Assembly: GCA_036279355.1 (NCBI GenBank)
Contig: DASUJH010000004.1
Location: forward strand, 53,373 to 117,372
DNA length: 64,000 nucleotides
Reading direction: 5' to 3'
Source: Gemmatimonadales bacterium
Lineage (GTDB): Bacteria > Gemmatimonadota > Gemmatimonadetes > Gemmatimonadales > GWC2-71-9
Part shown: positions 25,129 to 36,917 of the stretch, in pieces
How positions within the stretch are numbered: the first letter of the stretch is position 1
How the letters are laid out: each line of letters opens with the position of its first letter
Made by a program: the position numbers and the translations under genes
Notes under the pieces: model-generated
Seen by the model: the letters and a program-made list of their open reading frames with translations, nothing else
The model's database searches: none
What the model was told of the DNA's origin: nothing

Positions 25129-25734
25129 ATGTATCAGGGAGCCCGCACCGGCTGGATCGAGGTGATCGCCGGCGTCATGTTCGCGGGCAAGAGCGAGGAG
25201 CTGATCCGCCGGGTGCGGCGCGCCGTGATCGCGCGGCGCCGGGTGCAGGTATTCAAGTCGCACGTCGACAGCCGGTACGCCGGCCTCTACAGCGTCTCCA
25301 GCCACGACGGCAAGGAGCTGGACGCGACCCCGGTGGACTCGGCGGCAGAGATCTACCGGCTCGCCCGCGCGGACACGGCGCTCATCGCGATCGACGAGGC
25401 GCAGTTTCTCGACCGCGGCATCGTGGGCGTGGCCACCGCGCTCGCGGGCCGCGGCACGCGGGTGCTGCTCGCCGGCACCGACACCGACTTCCGCGGCGAG
25501 CCGTTCGGGCCGATGGGTGACTTGATGGCCGTGGCGGAGACGGTGGACAAGCTGCAGGCGATCTGCGTCGTGTGCGGCGATCTCGCGTGCCGCAACCAGC
25601 GGCTGGTGGACGGCCGCCCCGCGCGGTGGGACGCGCCGACGATCATGGTGGGCGGGCACGAGAGCTACGAGGCGCGCTGCCGCCGCTGCCACGAGGTGCC
25701 GCGGGTGGATGAAGACCAGGTGAAGCTGCTGTGA
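25129..25734 (+). CDS. tdk: Thymidine kinase, TK1 type
   Basis: A 201-residue kinase that phosphorylates thymidine to dTMP in the salvage pathway. It has the P-loop [14 protein letters not shown], the Asp/Glu motif IDEAQFL, the lasso-loop region, and the zinc-binding Cys pairs CVVC and CRRC. GGAGA lies six bases before ATG 25129, and TAGATT at 25089-25094 is a possible -10. Its stop overlaps the GTG of coaE. Length is normal for the family. Confidence 0.93.
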   Translation: MYQGARTGWIEVIAGVMFAGKSEELIRRVRRAVIARRRVQVFKSHVDSRYAGLYSVSSHDGKELDATPVDSAAEIYRLARADTALIAIDEAQFLDRGIVGVATALAGRGTRVLLAGTDTDFRGEPFGPMGDLMAVAETVDKLQAICVVCGDLACRNQRLVDGRPARWDAPTIMVGGHESYEARCRRCHEVPRVDEDQVKLL

Positions 25735-26339
25735 CGTTGAACGTGGCGCTCACGGGCAACATCGCCGCCGGCAAGTCGGCGGTATCCCAACTGTTCCGGA
25801 GCTGGGGCGCTACGATCATCGACACCGATCGGCTGGCGCGTGAGGCGCAGCGGCCCGGTGGCCCCGTGCTCGCGGCGATCGCGGCGCGGTTCGGCGCGGA
25901 CGTGGTGGCCACCGGTGGCACGCTCGACCGCGCGCTGCTCCGGCGCCGGGTGATGGGCGACCCGGTCGAGCTAGCGGCGCTCAACGCGATCGTCCATCCC
26001 GAGGTCCGCCGCCGGCTCGACGAGCTCTTCCGCGAGGCGGTGGCCCGCGGCGACGCGATCGTCGTGACCGACATCCCGCTCCTCTTCGAGGCGGCCGATC
26101 CCGCCGCGTACGACGTCGTCGTGCTGGTGGACGCGCCCGAGTCGGTGCGGCGGGCGCGGCTCATCGGCGAGCGGTCGCTCAGCGCGGCGGAGGCGGACGC
26201 GATGATCGCGTCGCAGATGCCGTCCGAGCAGAAGCGCGCGCGGAGCGACTACGTGATCGACAATGCGGGCAGCCGCGCCGCGCTGGAGCAGGCGGCGCGC
26301 GACGTGTGGAGCGCTTTGCAGACGGACCGGTCGCAGTGA
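25731..26339 (+). CDS. coaE: Dephospho-CoA kinase
   Basis: A 202-residue P-loop kinase for the last step of coenzyme A synthesis, phosphorylating the 3'-OH of dephospho-CoA. It shows the P-loop [10 protein letters not shown], the substrate motif [16 protein letters not shown] and a RARLIGER lid with the catalytic Arg, and the C-terminal VIDNAGS. It begins at GTG 25731 in a GTGA overlap with tdk. Length is normal. Confidence 0.94.
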   Translation: MTLNVALTGNIAAGKSAVSQLFRSWGATIIDTDRLAREAQRPGGPVLAAIAARFGADVVATGGTLDRALLRRRVMGDPVELAALNAIVHPEVRRRLDELFREAVARGDAIVVTDIPLLFEAADPAAYDVVVLVDAPESVRRARLIGERSLSAAEADAMIASQMPSEQKRARSDYVIDNAGSRAALEQAARDVWSALQTDRSQ

Positions 26340-26347
26340 CCTCAATT

Positions 26348-26370
26348 CAATTGCCGATCCAATTGCCGAT
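26348..26370 (+). repeat. Short tandem repeat at the start of the Asp-box gene
   Basis: CAATTGCCGAT occurs at 26348-26358 and again at 26360-26370, a 12-base period directly before and into the chosen ATG. An extra CAATT precedes it at 26343. It is too short to assign a role. Confidence 0.4.
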
Positions 26371-29300
26371 GAACCCTCCGACGTTCGACCGTCCCGCGCG
26401 CATGCCGATGGCACGCGCGCTCGTCGCATTCGGGCTCGTGCTCCTCCTGGCGGCGCCGCCCGCGCCGGCGCAGGGCGTTTCGCAGCGCGTCGCGAAGGGA
26501 TTCGCCCAGGGCTTCGACCCGGCGCTCTTCCGCGAGCTCACGTGGCGCCCCATCGGCCCCTACCGCGGCGGCCGCACCAAGGCGGCGGTGGGCGTGCCTG
26601 GCCATCCGGGCCTCTTCTACATCGGCGCCGTCAACGGCGGTGTCTTCAAGACCACCGATTTCGGCCGCACCTGGACCCCCATCTTCGACGACGAACCCAC
26701 CGGCTCGATCGGCGCCATCGCGGTGGCGCCCTCGAATCCCGACGTGATCTACGTCGGCTCGGGCGAGGGCTTGCAGCGCCCCGACCTCTCGACCGGCGAC
26801 GGCATCTACAAGTCCACCGACGCCGGCCGCACCTGGACCCACCTCGGCCTCCGCGACGGCCAGCAGATTCCGCAGATCGCCGTCGATCCGCACAATCCCG
26901 ACCGGCTCTTCGTCGCCGTCCTCGGTCATCCGTATGGGCCCAACGCGGAGCGCGGCATTTTCCGCTCGACTGACGGGGGCAAGACCTTCGAGAAGGTGCT
27001 CTACAAGGACGAGAACACCGGCGGCATCGACATCGTGATGGCGCCCGACGACCCGAACACGCTCTACGCCGCGCTCTGGGAATCGCGCCAGGCGCCGTGG
27101 GAGAACGGCCAGTGGCAGGGCCCGGGCACCGGCCTCTACAAGACCACCGACGGCGGCGACCACTGGACGCCGATCATGCGCGGCCTCCCCACGTTCAAGC
27201 AGGGACTGGGCCGTATCGGGATCGGTATCGCGCCGAGCCTGCCTGGCCGGCTTTTTCTCTCGGTGGACGAGATCCACGGCAATGCCGTGTTCCGGAGCGA
27301 CGACGCCGGCGCGAGCTGGCGCCGGATGACCACCGATCAGCGGATCAACCAGCGCGCCTCGGACTTTGCCGAAGTGAAGGTGGACCCGACCAATCCCGAC
27401 ATCGTCTACACCACGACGATCGTCGTCTGGCGCTCGACCGACGGCGGCACGACGTGGCACATGCTGCGCGGCGCGCCCGGCGGCGACGACTACCACCGCA
27501 TCTGGATCGACCCCAGGGATCCGCGCACCATCCTCATCGCCTCCGACCAGGGCGCCATCATCACGGTGAACGGCGGCGAGAGCTGGAGCTCGTGGTACAA
27601 CCAGCCCACCGCCCAGTTCTATCACGTGAGCACCGACAATGCCTGGCCGTATCGCGTCTGCGGCGGGCAGCAGGAGTCGGGCTCGGCGTGCGTCGCGAGC
27701 CGCGGCGACGACGGCGAGATCACCTTCCGCGACTGGCACCCGGTAGGCGCCGAGGAGTACGGCTACGTGGCGGCCGATCCGCTCGACCCCGATCTCGTGT
27801 TCGGCGGCCGGCTCACCGTGTACGACCGGCGCACCGGCCAGACCCGCGACGTGGCGCCCAAGCCGTTCCGCGATTCCACCTATCGCGAGCTGCGCACCGC
27901 GCCGGCGCTCTTCTCGCCGGTGAACCCGCGCAAGCTCTACTTCGCCTCGAACACGGTCTGGGAAACGACGGACGGCGGCACGCACTGGCGCGAGATCTCG
28001 CCCGACCTCACCCGCCGCGATTCGACCGTGCCGCCGAGCGTCGGCACTTACGCGCACGACTCGGACGCCGTCGCCCGTCACCCCGGCGTGGTGTACACGC
28101 TGGCGCCGTCGTATCTCCGGGAGAACATCCTCTGGGCCGGCTCTGACGACGGGCTCATCCACGTCACCTTCGACGGCGGGCGGCACTGGAAGAATGTGAC
28201 GCCGCGCCAGGTCCGCCCGTGGGCCAAGATCTCGCTCATGGACGCCTCGCACTTCGACACGCTCACCGCGTACGCGGCGGTGAATACGTTCCGGCTCGAT
28301 GACCTGCGCCCGCACATCTATCGCACGCGCGACGGCGGCGGGAGCTGGATCGAGATCACGGCGGGCATCGACTCGGGTGCGGCGGTGAACGTGGTGCGCG
28401 AAGACCCAGTGCGGCGTGGGCTGCTCTTTGCGGGAAGCGAGACGCAGGTGTGGGTGTCGTTCGACGACGGCGACCACTGGCAGTCGCTCCGCGGCAACAT
28501 GCCGGCGACGTCGATCCGCGACCTCGTGGTGAAGGGCGCCGATCTCGTCGCCGGCACCCATGGGCGCGGGTTCTGGATCCTCGACGACATCTCGCCGCTC
28601 CGCCAGCTCGGCGCCGCGGCGCTCGCCGATCCGGCGCATCTCTTCAGGCCCGCGCTCGCGACGCGCGTGAGACTTTCGACCTACACCGACACGCCGCTTC
28701 CGCCCGACGAGCCGACCGCGCCGAACCCGCCGGCGGGCGCGATCATCGACTATCACCTGAGCGGTAGCGCGTCGGATATGTCGCTTGAGATCGTGGACGC
28801 AAGCGGCAAGCCGGTAAGGCGTTACGAGCGCGGCCTCAACCCCGATCCCAACCCGCGCAACCTGGTCAACGTGCCCGACTATTGGGTCGCGCCGTCGCCC
28901 TTTCTCTCGGCCGAGCCGGGCCTGCACCGCTTCGTGTGGGACCTGCGCTATCCGTGGCCCAGGGCCGATCTCGAGGACTTCACCTATCCGATCAGCGCAG
29001 TGCCGGGCCGCACTCGGCCGCAACCGCGCGGCCCGTTCGTGCTGCCGGGCAGGTACACCGTGCGGCTCACGGTCGACGGACGCACGTACACACAGCCGCT
29101 CGTAGTGCGGATGGACCCGCGGGTGAAGACACCGATGGACGGTTTGCGCCGCCAACTCGCGCTTTCACAACGGCTCGTGGCCGGCATCGAGCGCGCCGCG
29201 GCGCTGAGCCCCGATTCGGCCGCGGGCACGGCGCCGAGCGCGACGGTCGACACCGCCCGGGTGAACAAGGTCCGCGGCGAGCTGGTCGAGCTATTGGAAT

Positions 29301-29416
29301 CGATGCAGGGCGCCGACGTCGCACCGACGCTCCAGCAGGAGCGCGCGGCGCGCGAGCGGCTGGATTATCTGGATTGCGTTGCGGCGTCGCGCTCCAGCTG
29401 CTCGGCCACCCACTGA
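26369..29416 (+). CDS. Large secreted Asp-box (BNR/VPS10-like) propeller protein
   Basis: A 1015-residue protein. A signal peptide (ALVAFGLVLLLAAPPAPAQ) is followed by an ITWRPIGPYRGG-like entry segment and many Asp-box repeats of the S/T-x-D-x-G-x-T-W type (STDAGRTWTH, STDGGKTFEK, TTDGGDHWTP, SDDAGASWRR, STDGGTTWHM). These build beta-propellers like those of sialidases and sortilin/VPS10. The last third (after about 780) looks like an Ig-like domain plus a helical tail. Databases often label these glycosyl hydrolases, but no catalytic motif is visible. ATG 26369 was chosen; 26402 is possible. Its 3' end overlaps hicB on the other strand by 52 bases. Confidence 0.8.
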   Translation: MNPPTFDRPARMPMARALVAFGLVLLLAAPPAPAQGVSQRVAKGFAQGFDPALFRELTWRPIGPYRGGRTKAAVGVPGHPGLFYIGAVNGGVFKTTDFGRTWTPIFDDEPTGSIGAIAVAPSNPDVIYVGSGEGLQRPDLSTGDGIYKSTDAGRTWTHLGLRDGQQIPQIAVDPHNPDRLFVAVLGHPYGPNAERGIFRSTDGGKTFEKVLYKDENTGGIDIVMAPDDPNTLYAALWESRQAPWENGQWQGPGTGLYKTTDGGDHWTPIMRGLPTFKQGLGRIGIGIAPSLPGRLFLSVDEIHGNAVFRSDDAGASWRRMTTDQRINQRASDFAEVKVDPTNPDIVYTTTIVVWRSTDGGTTWHMLRGAPGGDDYHRIWIDPRDPRTILIASDQGAIITVNGGESWSSWYNQPTAQFYHVSTDNAWPYRVCGGQQESGSACVASRGDDGEITFRDWHPVGAEEYGYVAADPLDPDLVFGGRLTVYDRRTGQTRDVAPKPFRDSTYRELRTAPALFSPVNPRKLYFASNTVWETTDGGTHWREISPDLTRRDSTVPPSVGTYAHDSDAVARHPGVVYTLAPSYLRENILWAGSDDGLIHVTFDGGRHWKNVTPRQVRPWAKISLMDASHFDTLTAYAAVNTFRLDDLRPHIYRTRDGGGSWIEITAGIDSGAAVNVVREDPVRRGLLFAGSETQVWVSFDDGDHWQSLRGNMPATSIRDLVVKGADLVAGTHGRGFWILDDISPLRQLGAAALADPAHLFRPALATRVRLSTYTDTPLPPDEPTAPNPPAGAIIDYHLSGSASDMSLEIVDASGKPVRRYERGLNPDPNPRNLVNVPDYWVAPSPFLSAEPGLHRFVWDLRYPWPRADLEDFTYPISAVPGRTRPQPRGPFVLPGRYTVRLTVDGRTYTQPLVVRMDPRVKTPMDGLRRQLALSQRLVAGIERAAALSPDSAAGTAPSATVDTARVNKVRGELVELLESMQGADVAPTLQQERAARERLDYLDCVAASRSSCSATH

Positions 29417-29709
29417 TTGAGGCTCTTGCCCTCGCGGGCTGCCGCGACCGCGATGGCCTGGTGGGTTTCGGCGGACACGCGCACGAGGAACTTCCCCGAA
29501 AACGGCTTGTCAGGCGGCTCGCCACGCGATTCGCAGAATTCCAGGTAGTCATCGACGGAACCGTGAAAGGCACGCTCGGCCTCCGCGACGCTTCGACCCT
29601 CGAACGTGATCATGTCGCGGGTGTTGATGACCCGACCGTGGAGAATGCCGGCGTCGGCATCGACGTCGACCCGTCCGATGTATCCCTTGTAGCGCAGAAC
29701 GTCGGTCAC
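29365..29709 (-). CDS. hicB: HicB-family antitoxin
   Basis: A 114-residue antitoxin. The N-terminal part is a partly degraded RNase-H-like HicB fold (YIGRVDVDADAGILHGRV, TFEGRSVAEAERAFHGSVDDYLE) and the C-terminal part is a ribbon-helix-helix (GKFLVRVSAETHQAIAVAA, EGKSLNQWVAEQLER). It binds HicA and the operon promoter. GTG 29709 overlaps the hicA stop (GTGA). The last 52 bases lie inside the 3' end of the convergent Asp-box gene. Confidence 0.88.
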   Translation of the reverse strand: MTDVLRYKGYIGRVDVDADAGILHGRVINTRDMITFEGRSVAEAERAFHGSVDDYLEFCESRGEPPDKPFSGKFLVRVSAETHQAIAVAAAREGKSLNQWVAEQLERDAATQSR

Positions 29710-29969
29710 GGTGTTATCCCCGTACGTTTCAGATAGTCTCGCAGATCCTCGACCGCGTACTTCCGCAACTCCTTGCCCGGATGCGGCCGGTGGAAAACGG
29801 CGCGCACGCCTCCCAAATGCACGCGCAACCGCGATCCCCTGCCTTCGCTCAACTCGGCACCGAGCGCCCGCAAGAGCGCCGTGGCCTCCTCCCGCTCGAG
29901 GTCGGCCCTGGTCGGGTGTTCGAACACCTGCTCCAGGATGCACAGATGGCGCCGACTCAACGCGGCCAT
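29706..29969 (-). CDS. hicA: HicA-family mRNA interferase toxin
   Basis: An 87-residue dsRBD-like toxin. The C-terminal half has the family pattern FHRPHPGKELRKYAVEDLRDYL. The catalytic GSH of classical HicA reads GSR here (GRGSRLRVHLGG), so the usual histidine is an Arg; other His residues are nearby. HicA cleaves mRNA when free of HicB. Gene order is toxin first, then antitoxin. A perfect TATAAT lies on the same strand just upstream. Confidence 0.85.
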   Translation of the reverse strand: MAALSRRHLCILEQVFEHPTRADLEREEATALLRALGAELSEGRGSRLRVHLGGVRAVFHRPHPGKELRKYAVEDLRDYLKRTGITP

Positions 29970-29984
29970 TCGACAAGATACCAG

Positions 29985-29990
29985 ATTATA
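29985..29990 (-). promoter_or_regulatory. -10 box of hicAB
   Basis: On the minus strand this reads TATAAT, 15 bases before the hicA start. The -35 region (TGGGCG on the minus strand at 30008-30013) is weak. Confidence 0.5.
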
Positions 29991-30079
29991 GTATCACCGG
30001 CAAGCCACGCCCACGGAACGCGCTCAGCATTGGCTTATCGCCGCTCGCTATTAGCTTCCGGTCCGGAGCAACCCACACC

Positions 30080-30466
30080 ATGGCCAACATCCCCGACGAC
30101 CTCCGCTACACCAGCGAACACGAATACGTCCGCGCCGGCAAGGACGGCGTCGTCACCGTCGGCATCACCGACTACGCGCAGGGCGAGCTGGGCGACGTGG
30201 TGTTTCTCGAGCTGCCCAAGGTCGGCGCCCGCGTGAACGCGCACGAGCCGTTCGGCACCATCGAGGCGGTGAAGGCCGTCTCCGAGCTGTTCAGCCCGCT
30301 CGCGGGCGAAGTGGTCGAGGTGAACGGCGCGCTCGACAAGGACCCGGCCGCCGTGAACCGCGATCCCTACGGCGAGGGCTGGATGGTGAAGCTCCGCCCC
30401 GATGACGCCAAGGCGATGGACACGCTGCTCACCCCTGCCGCGTACAAGACCCACATCGGCGAGTAA
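30080..30466 (+). CDS. gcvH: Glycine cleavage system H protein
   Basis: A 128-residue lipoyl carrier protein of the glycine cleavage complex. The lipoylated Lys lies in [13 protein letters not shown], and [15 protein letters not shown] is the family N-terminal signature. It shuttles the aminomethyl group between the P, T and L proteins. ATG 30080 has GGAG about 12 bases upstream. A -10-like TATTAG is at 30049-30054. No glycine riboswitch is seen in the 110 bases before it. gcvP follows after five bases; gcvT is not in the window. Confidence 0.95.
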   Translation: MANIPDDLRYTSEHEYVRAGKDGVVTVGITDYAQGELGDVVFLELPKVGARVNAHEPFGTIEAVKAVSELFSPLAGEVVEVNGALDKDPAAVNRDPYGEGWMVKLRPDDAKAMDTLLTPAAYKTHIGE

Positions 30467-30471
30467 CCACC

Positions 30472-33423
<2,952 letters not shown>

Positions 33424-33440
33424 CAGGTGATGGCCGGCAT

Positions 33441-33537
33441 CGCGTGGGGGGCGCAGCAAAAGGGGTACGGGGGCTCCGCCGACAAGCACACAGTCGGCTC
33501 CGCCCACCGCTCCCCCTTTCCGCCTCGCCCCCACGCG
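33441..33537. repeat. Hairpin element, copy B of 3
   Basis: The shared core has GCCGAC at 33478-33483 pairing with GTCGGC at 33493-33498 around a 9-base loop. CGCGTGGGGG (33441-33450) pairs with CCCCCACGCG (33528-33537), with a partly unpaired middle and an AAAAGGGG/CCCCTTT block inside. It lies between the convergent ends of gcvP and the barrel-protein gene, where it could terminate both. Confidence 0.6.
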
Positions 33538-33570
33538 GGCCTCGGCTGGTCGCCGTCCGCCCGACCCCCT

Positions 33571-33593
33571 GACCGCCCGTCCGCCTGACCGCC
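33571..33593. repeat. Second copy of the dispersed 23-nt repeat
   Basis: Identical to 16100-16122. Its centre is CCGCCCGTCCGCCT at 33573-33586. It is followed by a degraded further unit up to about 33602, directly at the end of the barrel-protein gene. Confidence 0.5.
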
Positions 33594-33603
33594 TGTCCGC
33601 CCC

Positions 33604-36600
33604 CTAAAACGCCGGCAGCAGGCTGAACTCCCATACGAAGTTCTTCCCCGGACGGTCGAACGGATGCACGAGGTCGACCTGAGCAACCAGATACCCGAAG
33701 ATATTCGCCCTCAGAGCTGCCCCCGTGCTGAACACCGGCTTCCGCGTGCCGCCGGTGATCGTGGGGGACTCGCTGCCCGTCCAGGCCACGCCGCCGTCGC
33801 CGAAGAACGCGAACTCGAGCGGGAAGCCCCCGTAGTAGCTCGAGCTGAAGATGCCGAGCAATGGGAAGCGGAGCTCGAGGTTGGCGACCGCGATCCGGCT
33901 TCCGACCAGCCGGTCGAACACCGGGCAAGCGTTCGGATCGGCGGCCGTGGGCTGGCACTCGCTCGCGTTAAAGGAGCCGAGCGTGTAGCCGCGCACCAGG
34001 CCCTCGTAGCCCAGGAACAGTGGAGTGAGCCGCGGGTCGTCGCCGTCGCTGCCGTAGCGGCCGTAGTGCAGCAGCCGCGCCGCGATCGTGAGCTTGGTGA
34101 CCGGCTGCACGTACTTGCGGTAGTCGGCGAGCACGTTGAACAGCGTGAGCGAGCCGATCTCGGGGTCCACCTCCAGCCGGTAGCGCTGCCCCAGGATCGG
34201 GCCCACCGCGCCGAAGATGCTGTTGTCGTACACCAGAGCCGCGCTCGCCGTGCCCAGATTCAGCGCGTTGGGGTGCGGCAGATCCTGTTTGTCGTCGATC
34301 ACCTGCTCGCCCGTGATGAACGAAAAGCCCTGGGTCCTGAGCTCGCTGGTGAAGCGGATGTTGCTGTAGCCTACGCCGAACTCGACGCGCTGCTGCGGGC
34401 TGAACGGATACTGGACGATGAAGTTGGCGTCGGTGTTGATCTGGCGGTTGAGCAGCTCCTGCTGCGCGAAGACCGTGTCGCCGTCGATTACCGCCGGGCC
34501 CGCGAAGAACGCGCCGGTGCGGAACGGCACCTCCTGCAGCGAGATGCCCCAGTTGAACCGGTGGCTCAGGTTTTGGTAGGCGACGAGCCCGGAAAGATCG
34601 TTGATGCTGCCCGAGATCTGCGCGCCGACCACGAGGTTGTGGTTGCCCAGGATGTCGCTGAAGTAGAGCGCGGCGCCGCCGCCAACGAACGTACCGAATG
34701 CGTCCGAGCCCACCGCGAGGCTCGGCTGGCCCACGTACTCGAGGCCGAGGCTCGGGTGATACGGATGCACGGCGTAGGAGGTGTCGGGCGGCAGCCCCTC
34801 CAGCGGCTGGTGCAGCAGCGTGGCGACGATCTGGCCTTCGCGGTGCTCGGGCGGCAGCAGCGCCGGCCCGCCGACCGGGAGCGGCGCGGCGACGTAGGGC
34901 GCCACGAGCGCGCCCGCGGCTTTCGAAGGTTCGCCGTTCTCACGCGCGGCACTGTCCGCCGCCGCGGCGGCCTCGCGCCGCTCCGCGACCGCGATGGGCG
35001 CCGGATTGGCCGTGGTGTCGAGCGCAAAGATCGTGAACGCATTGTCGTTGAATCCGCTGTACGCCACCGCCCCACTCCCGGACGCGACCGAGAGCGCCGG
35101 GCTCGTCACCGTGATCCCGCTGGCGCCGGTGTACAGGTTGGTGAGCCGGGTGCTCGTGCCCGCGGCCATGTCCAGCCGGTACAGGTTGGCAATGCCGTCG
35201 GGGTCGGAGATGTAGTAGAGGCTGCGGCTGTCCGGCGCCCACTGCGGATTGATCTGCTTGGCCCCGTCGTTGGGGCCGATGCGGCGCACCTCGCCCGATG
35301 TGGGGTCGATGAGCGCGAGCTGGTAATTGCCGATCGTGAGCGAATCGACGTTGGTCGTGAACCGGTCGGTCACGAACGCGATGCTGCGCCCGTCGGGCGA
35401 CCACGACGGCATGAGGTCGGCAAAGGCGTCGTGGGTGAGACGGCGCGGCGCCTTGGCGTGGAGCGGATAGACGTAGAGATCGGTGAGCCCGCCCACGACG
35501 GCGCTGAAGGCGATCGAGCGGCCGTCGGGCGACCAGGTCGGGTTGTAGATCTCGCCCAGATCGGAGAACTTGATCTCGCGCTCGGTGCGGTCGTGCTCCA
35601 CGTCGTAAATGCTCAGCAGGGGCTGGCCCGCACTCACCCCGGCAAAGACGAACTTCCGCCCGTCCGGACTCCACGCGCCCGCCGACATGATGAACTGGAG
35701 GCTCTGGAAGTGCGGATTCACCGCCGTGCTCGTGACCTTGCGGATGATCTTGCCGGTTGCCGCGTCGGCGAGATAGAGATCGACGGAGAAGAGGCCGCGG
35801 TTGGAGAGGAACATGAGCCGCTTGCCGTCGGGGCTGAGCGCGGGCGACACGTTGTACTGGGCCGCCTCGCCCTCGGGCCCCACGATCGCTCGGCCGGTCT
35901 GGGCCGGCGCCACCGTGACCCTGAGCAGCGGGTCATACGCCTCGTGGGTGGCCTCGTGCCAGCGGCTTACCAGCGTGTCCGGCTCCATGCCGAGCACCTG
36001 GCGGATGGCCACGCCCACGTCGCCGCGGGCGCCGGCCACGCGGAGCAGCGCGGCGACCGTCGTATCGCCCCAGCGGCCGCCCACGTAGGCCAACAGCGCC
36101 TGCCCGTAGCGGTAAGGGAAGAAGTTCGGGTCTTCGAGCTGGGCATAATTCGGCATCCGGTGCTGCGCCGCATCGCGCATCCACATCGCGGTGAGCGGAT
36201 CGACCGGCCCGAGCGAGAAGTACTCGGCCATGCCCTCGATGAACCAGAGCGGCAGGGCGGTGGCGGTCGGGATGCCGCCGGTCGCGCCGGTGGGGCCGGC
36301 GCCCGTGATGTCGAACTGGAAGGCGTGGACCAGCTCGTGACCCAGCACGTGATCGAGATCGCGCAGCGGGCCGCCGATGGGCAGGACCACTCGGCGCCGG
36401 AGCGGTTCGGTGACACCGCCGGTCCCTTCGCCGATCTCGCCCTGGATGGCGTTGGTCTGCTGGAAGGTGCTCGAGGTGCCGTAGAGGATGACGGGCTGCC
36501 GGCCGCGGAGCTTGTGGTCGAAGATGGTCGAGAGCCGGTCGTACCAGCGTTCGGCGTCGCGGGCGGCAATGGCCGCCGCGTCGCGCTCGCGCTCATAGAA

Positions 36601-36801
36601 ATAGATGTCGAAGTGGGGGGTCCGGAGAACCTTGAAGTCGAGGCTCTCGTACTGGACTTTGTTGCGGCCGAAGTACTGCGCGGAGGCCGTGCCCGGAAGT
36701 GTGGCCACGAGGGCAAGGGCGAGCAGGAGACGGACGGCCGGGGCCTGCCTGGTCGGCACGCGCCTGGGCGGCGCGCGTACGCCGCGACAATTTGTCCTCA
36801 T
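33604..36801 (-). CDS. Outer-membrane protein: peptidase-like, PD40 propeller and beta-barrel
   Basis: A 1065-residue secreted protein. After a signal peptide (about 1-41), residues 50-290 resemble a gluzincin metallopeptidase, with HELVH at 155-159 and the third-ligand-type EGMAEYF at 189-195. Residues about 290-600 hold PD40/TolB-like propeller repeats (SPDGKRLMFLSN, SPDGRSIAFSAV, SPDGRSIAFVTD). From about 690 the sequence is Gly- and aromatic-rich and ends in F, as in BamA-type barrels (GYEGLVRGY, LRFPLLGI). It probably displays a protease-propeller through the outer membrane. ATG 36801 follows a TAATAG box very closely, suggesting a short or absent leader. Substrate unknown. Confidence 0.8.
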   Translation of the reverse strand: MRTNCRGVRAPPRRVPTRQAPAVRLLLALALVATLPGTASAQYFGRNKVQYESLDFKVLRTPHFDIYFYERERDAAAIAARDAERWYDRLSTIFDHKLRGRQPVILYGTSSTFQQTNAIQGEIGEGTGGVTEPLRRRVVLPIGGPLRDLDHVLGHELVHAFQFDITGAGPTGATGGIPTATALPLWFIEGMAEYFSLGPVDPLTAMWMRDAAQHRMPNYAQLEDPNFFPYRYGQALLAYVGGRWGDTTVAALLRVAGARGDVGVAIRQVLGMEPDTLVSRWHEATHEAYDPLLRVTVAPAQTGRAIVGPEGEAAQYNVSPALSPDGKRLMFLSNRGLFSVDLYLADAATGKIIRKVTSTAVNPHFQSLQFIMSAGAWSPDGRKFVFAGVSAGQPLLSIYDVEHDRTEREIKFSDLGEIYNPTWSPDGRSIAFSAVVGGLTDLYVYPLHAKAPRRLTHDAFADLMPSWSPDGRSIAFVTDRFTTNVDSLTIGNYQLALIDPTSGEVRRIGPNDGAKQINPQWAPDSRSLYYISDPDGIANLYRLDMAAGTSTRLTNLYTGASGITVTSPALSVASGSGAVAYSGFNDNAFTIFALDTTANPAPIAVAERREAAAAADSAARENGEPSKAAGALVAPYVAAPLPVGGPALLPPEHREGQIVATLLHQPLEGLPPDTSYAVHPYHPSLGLEYVGQPSLAVGSDAFGTFVGGGAALYFSDILGNHNLVVGAQISGSINDLSGLVAYQNLSHRFNWGISLQEVPFRTGAFFAGPAVIDGDTVFAQQELLNRQINTDANFIVQYPFSPQQRVEFGVGYSNIRFTSELRTQGFSFITGEQVIDDKQDLPHPNALNLGTASAALVYDNSIFGAVGPILGQRYRLEVDPEIGSLTLFNVLADYRKYVQPVTKLTIAARLLHYGRYGSDGDDPRLTPLFLGYEGLVRGYTLGSFNASECQPTAADPNACPVFDRLVGSRIAVANLELRFPLLGIFSSSYYGGFPLEFAFFGDGGVAWTGSESPTITGGTRKPVFSTGAALRANIFGYLVAQVDLVHPFDRPGKNFVWEFSLLPAF

Positions 36802-36917
36802 GATCTATTAGTGGTCGTCACTGGTCCGTGTGCTGTGATGCGGCCCACATCTCACGCCCGGTCCGCCGAGTATTCATCTCGAAAATACCCCCCGGCGAAA
36901 CCTGGAGGCCCCCTGCG

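Noticed and set aside
26342..29155. Open frame of 937 codons antisense to the Asp-box gene
   Set aside because: Its translation is Arg/His/Val-rich without any motif, while the sense strand has a signal peptide and clear Asp-box repeats. Long antisense frames are expected in DNA this GC-rich.
29970..30079. Possible glycine riboswitch before gcvH
   Set aside because: The 110 bases lack the conserved glycine-aptamer segments and are mostly taken up by the hicAB promoter and a -10-like box.
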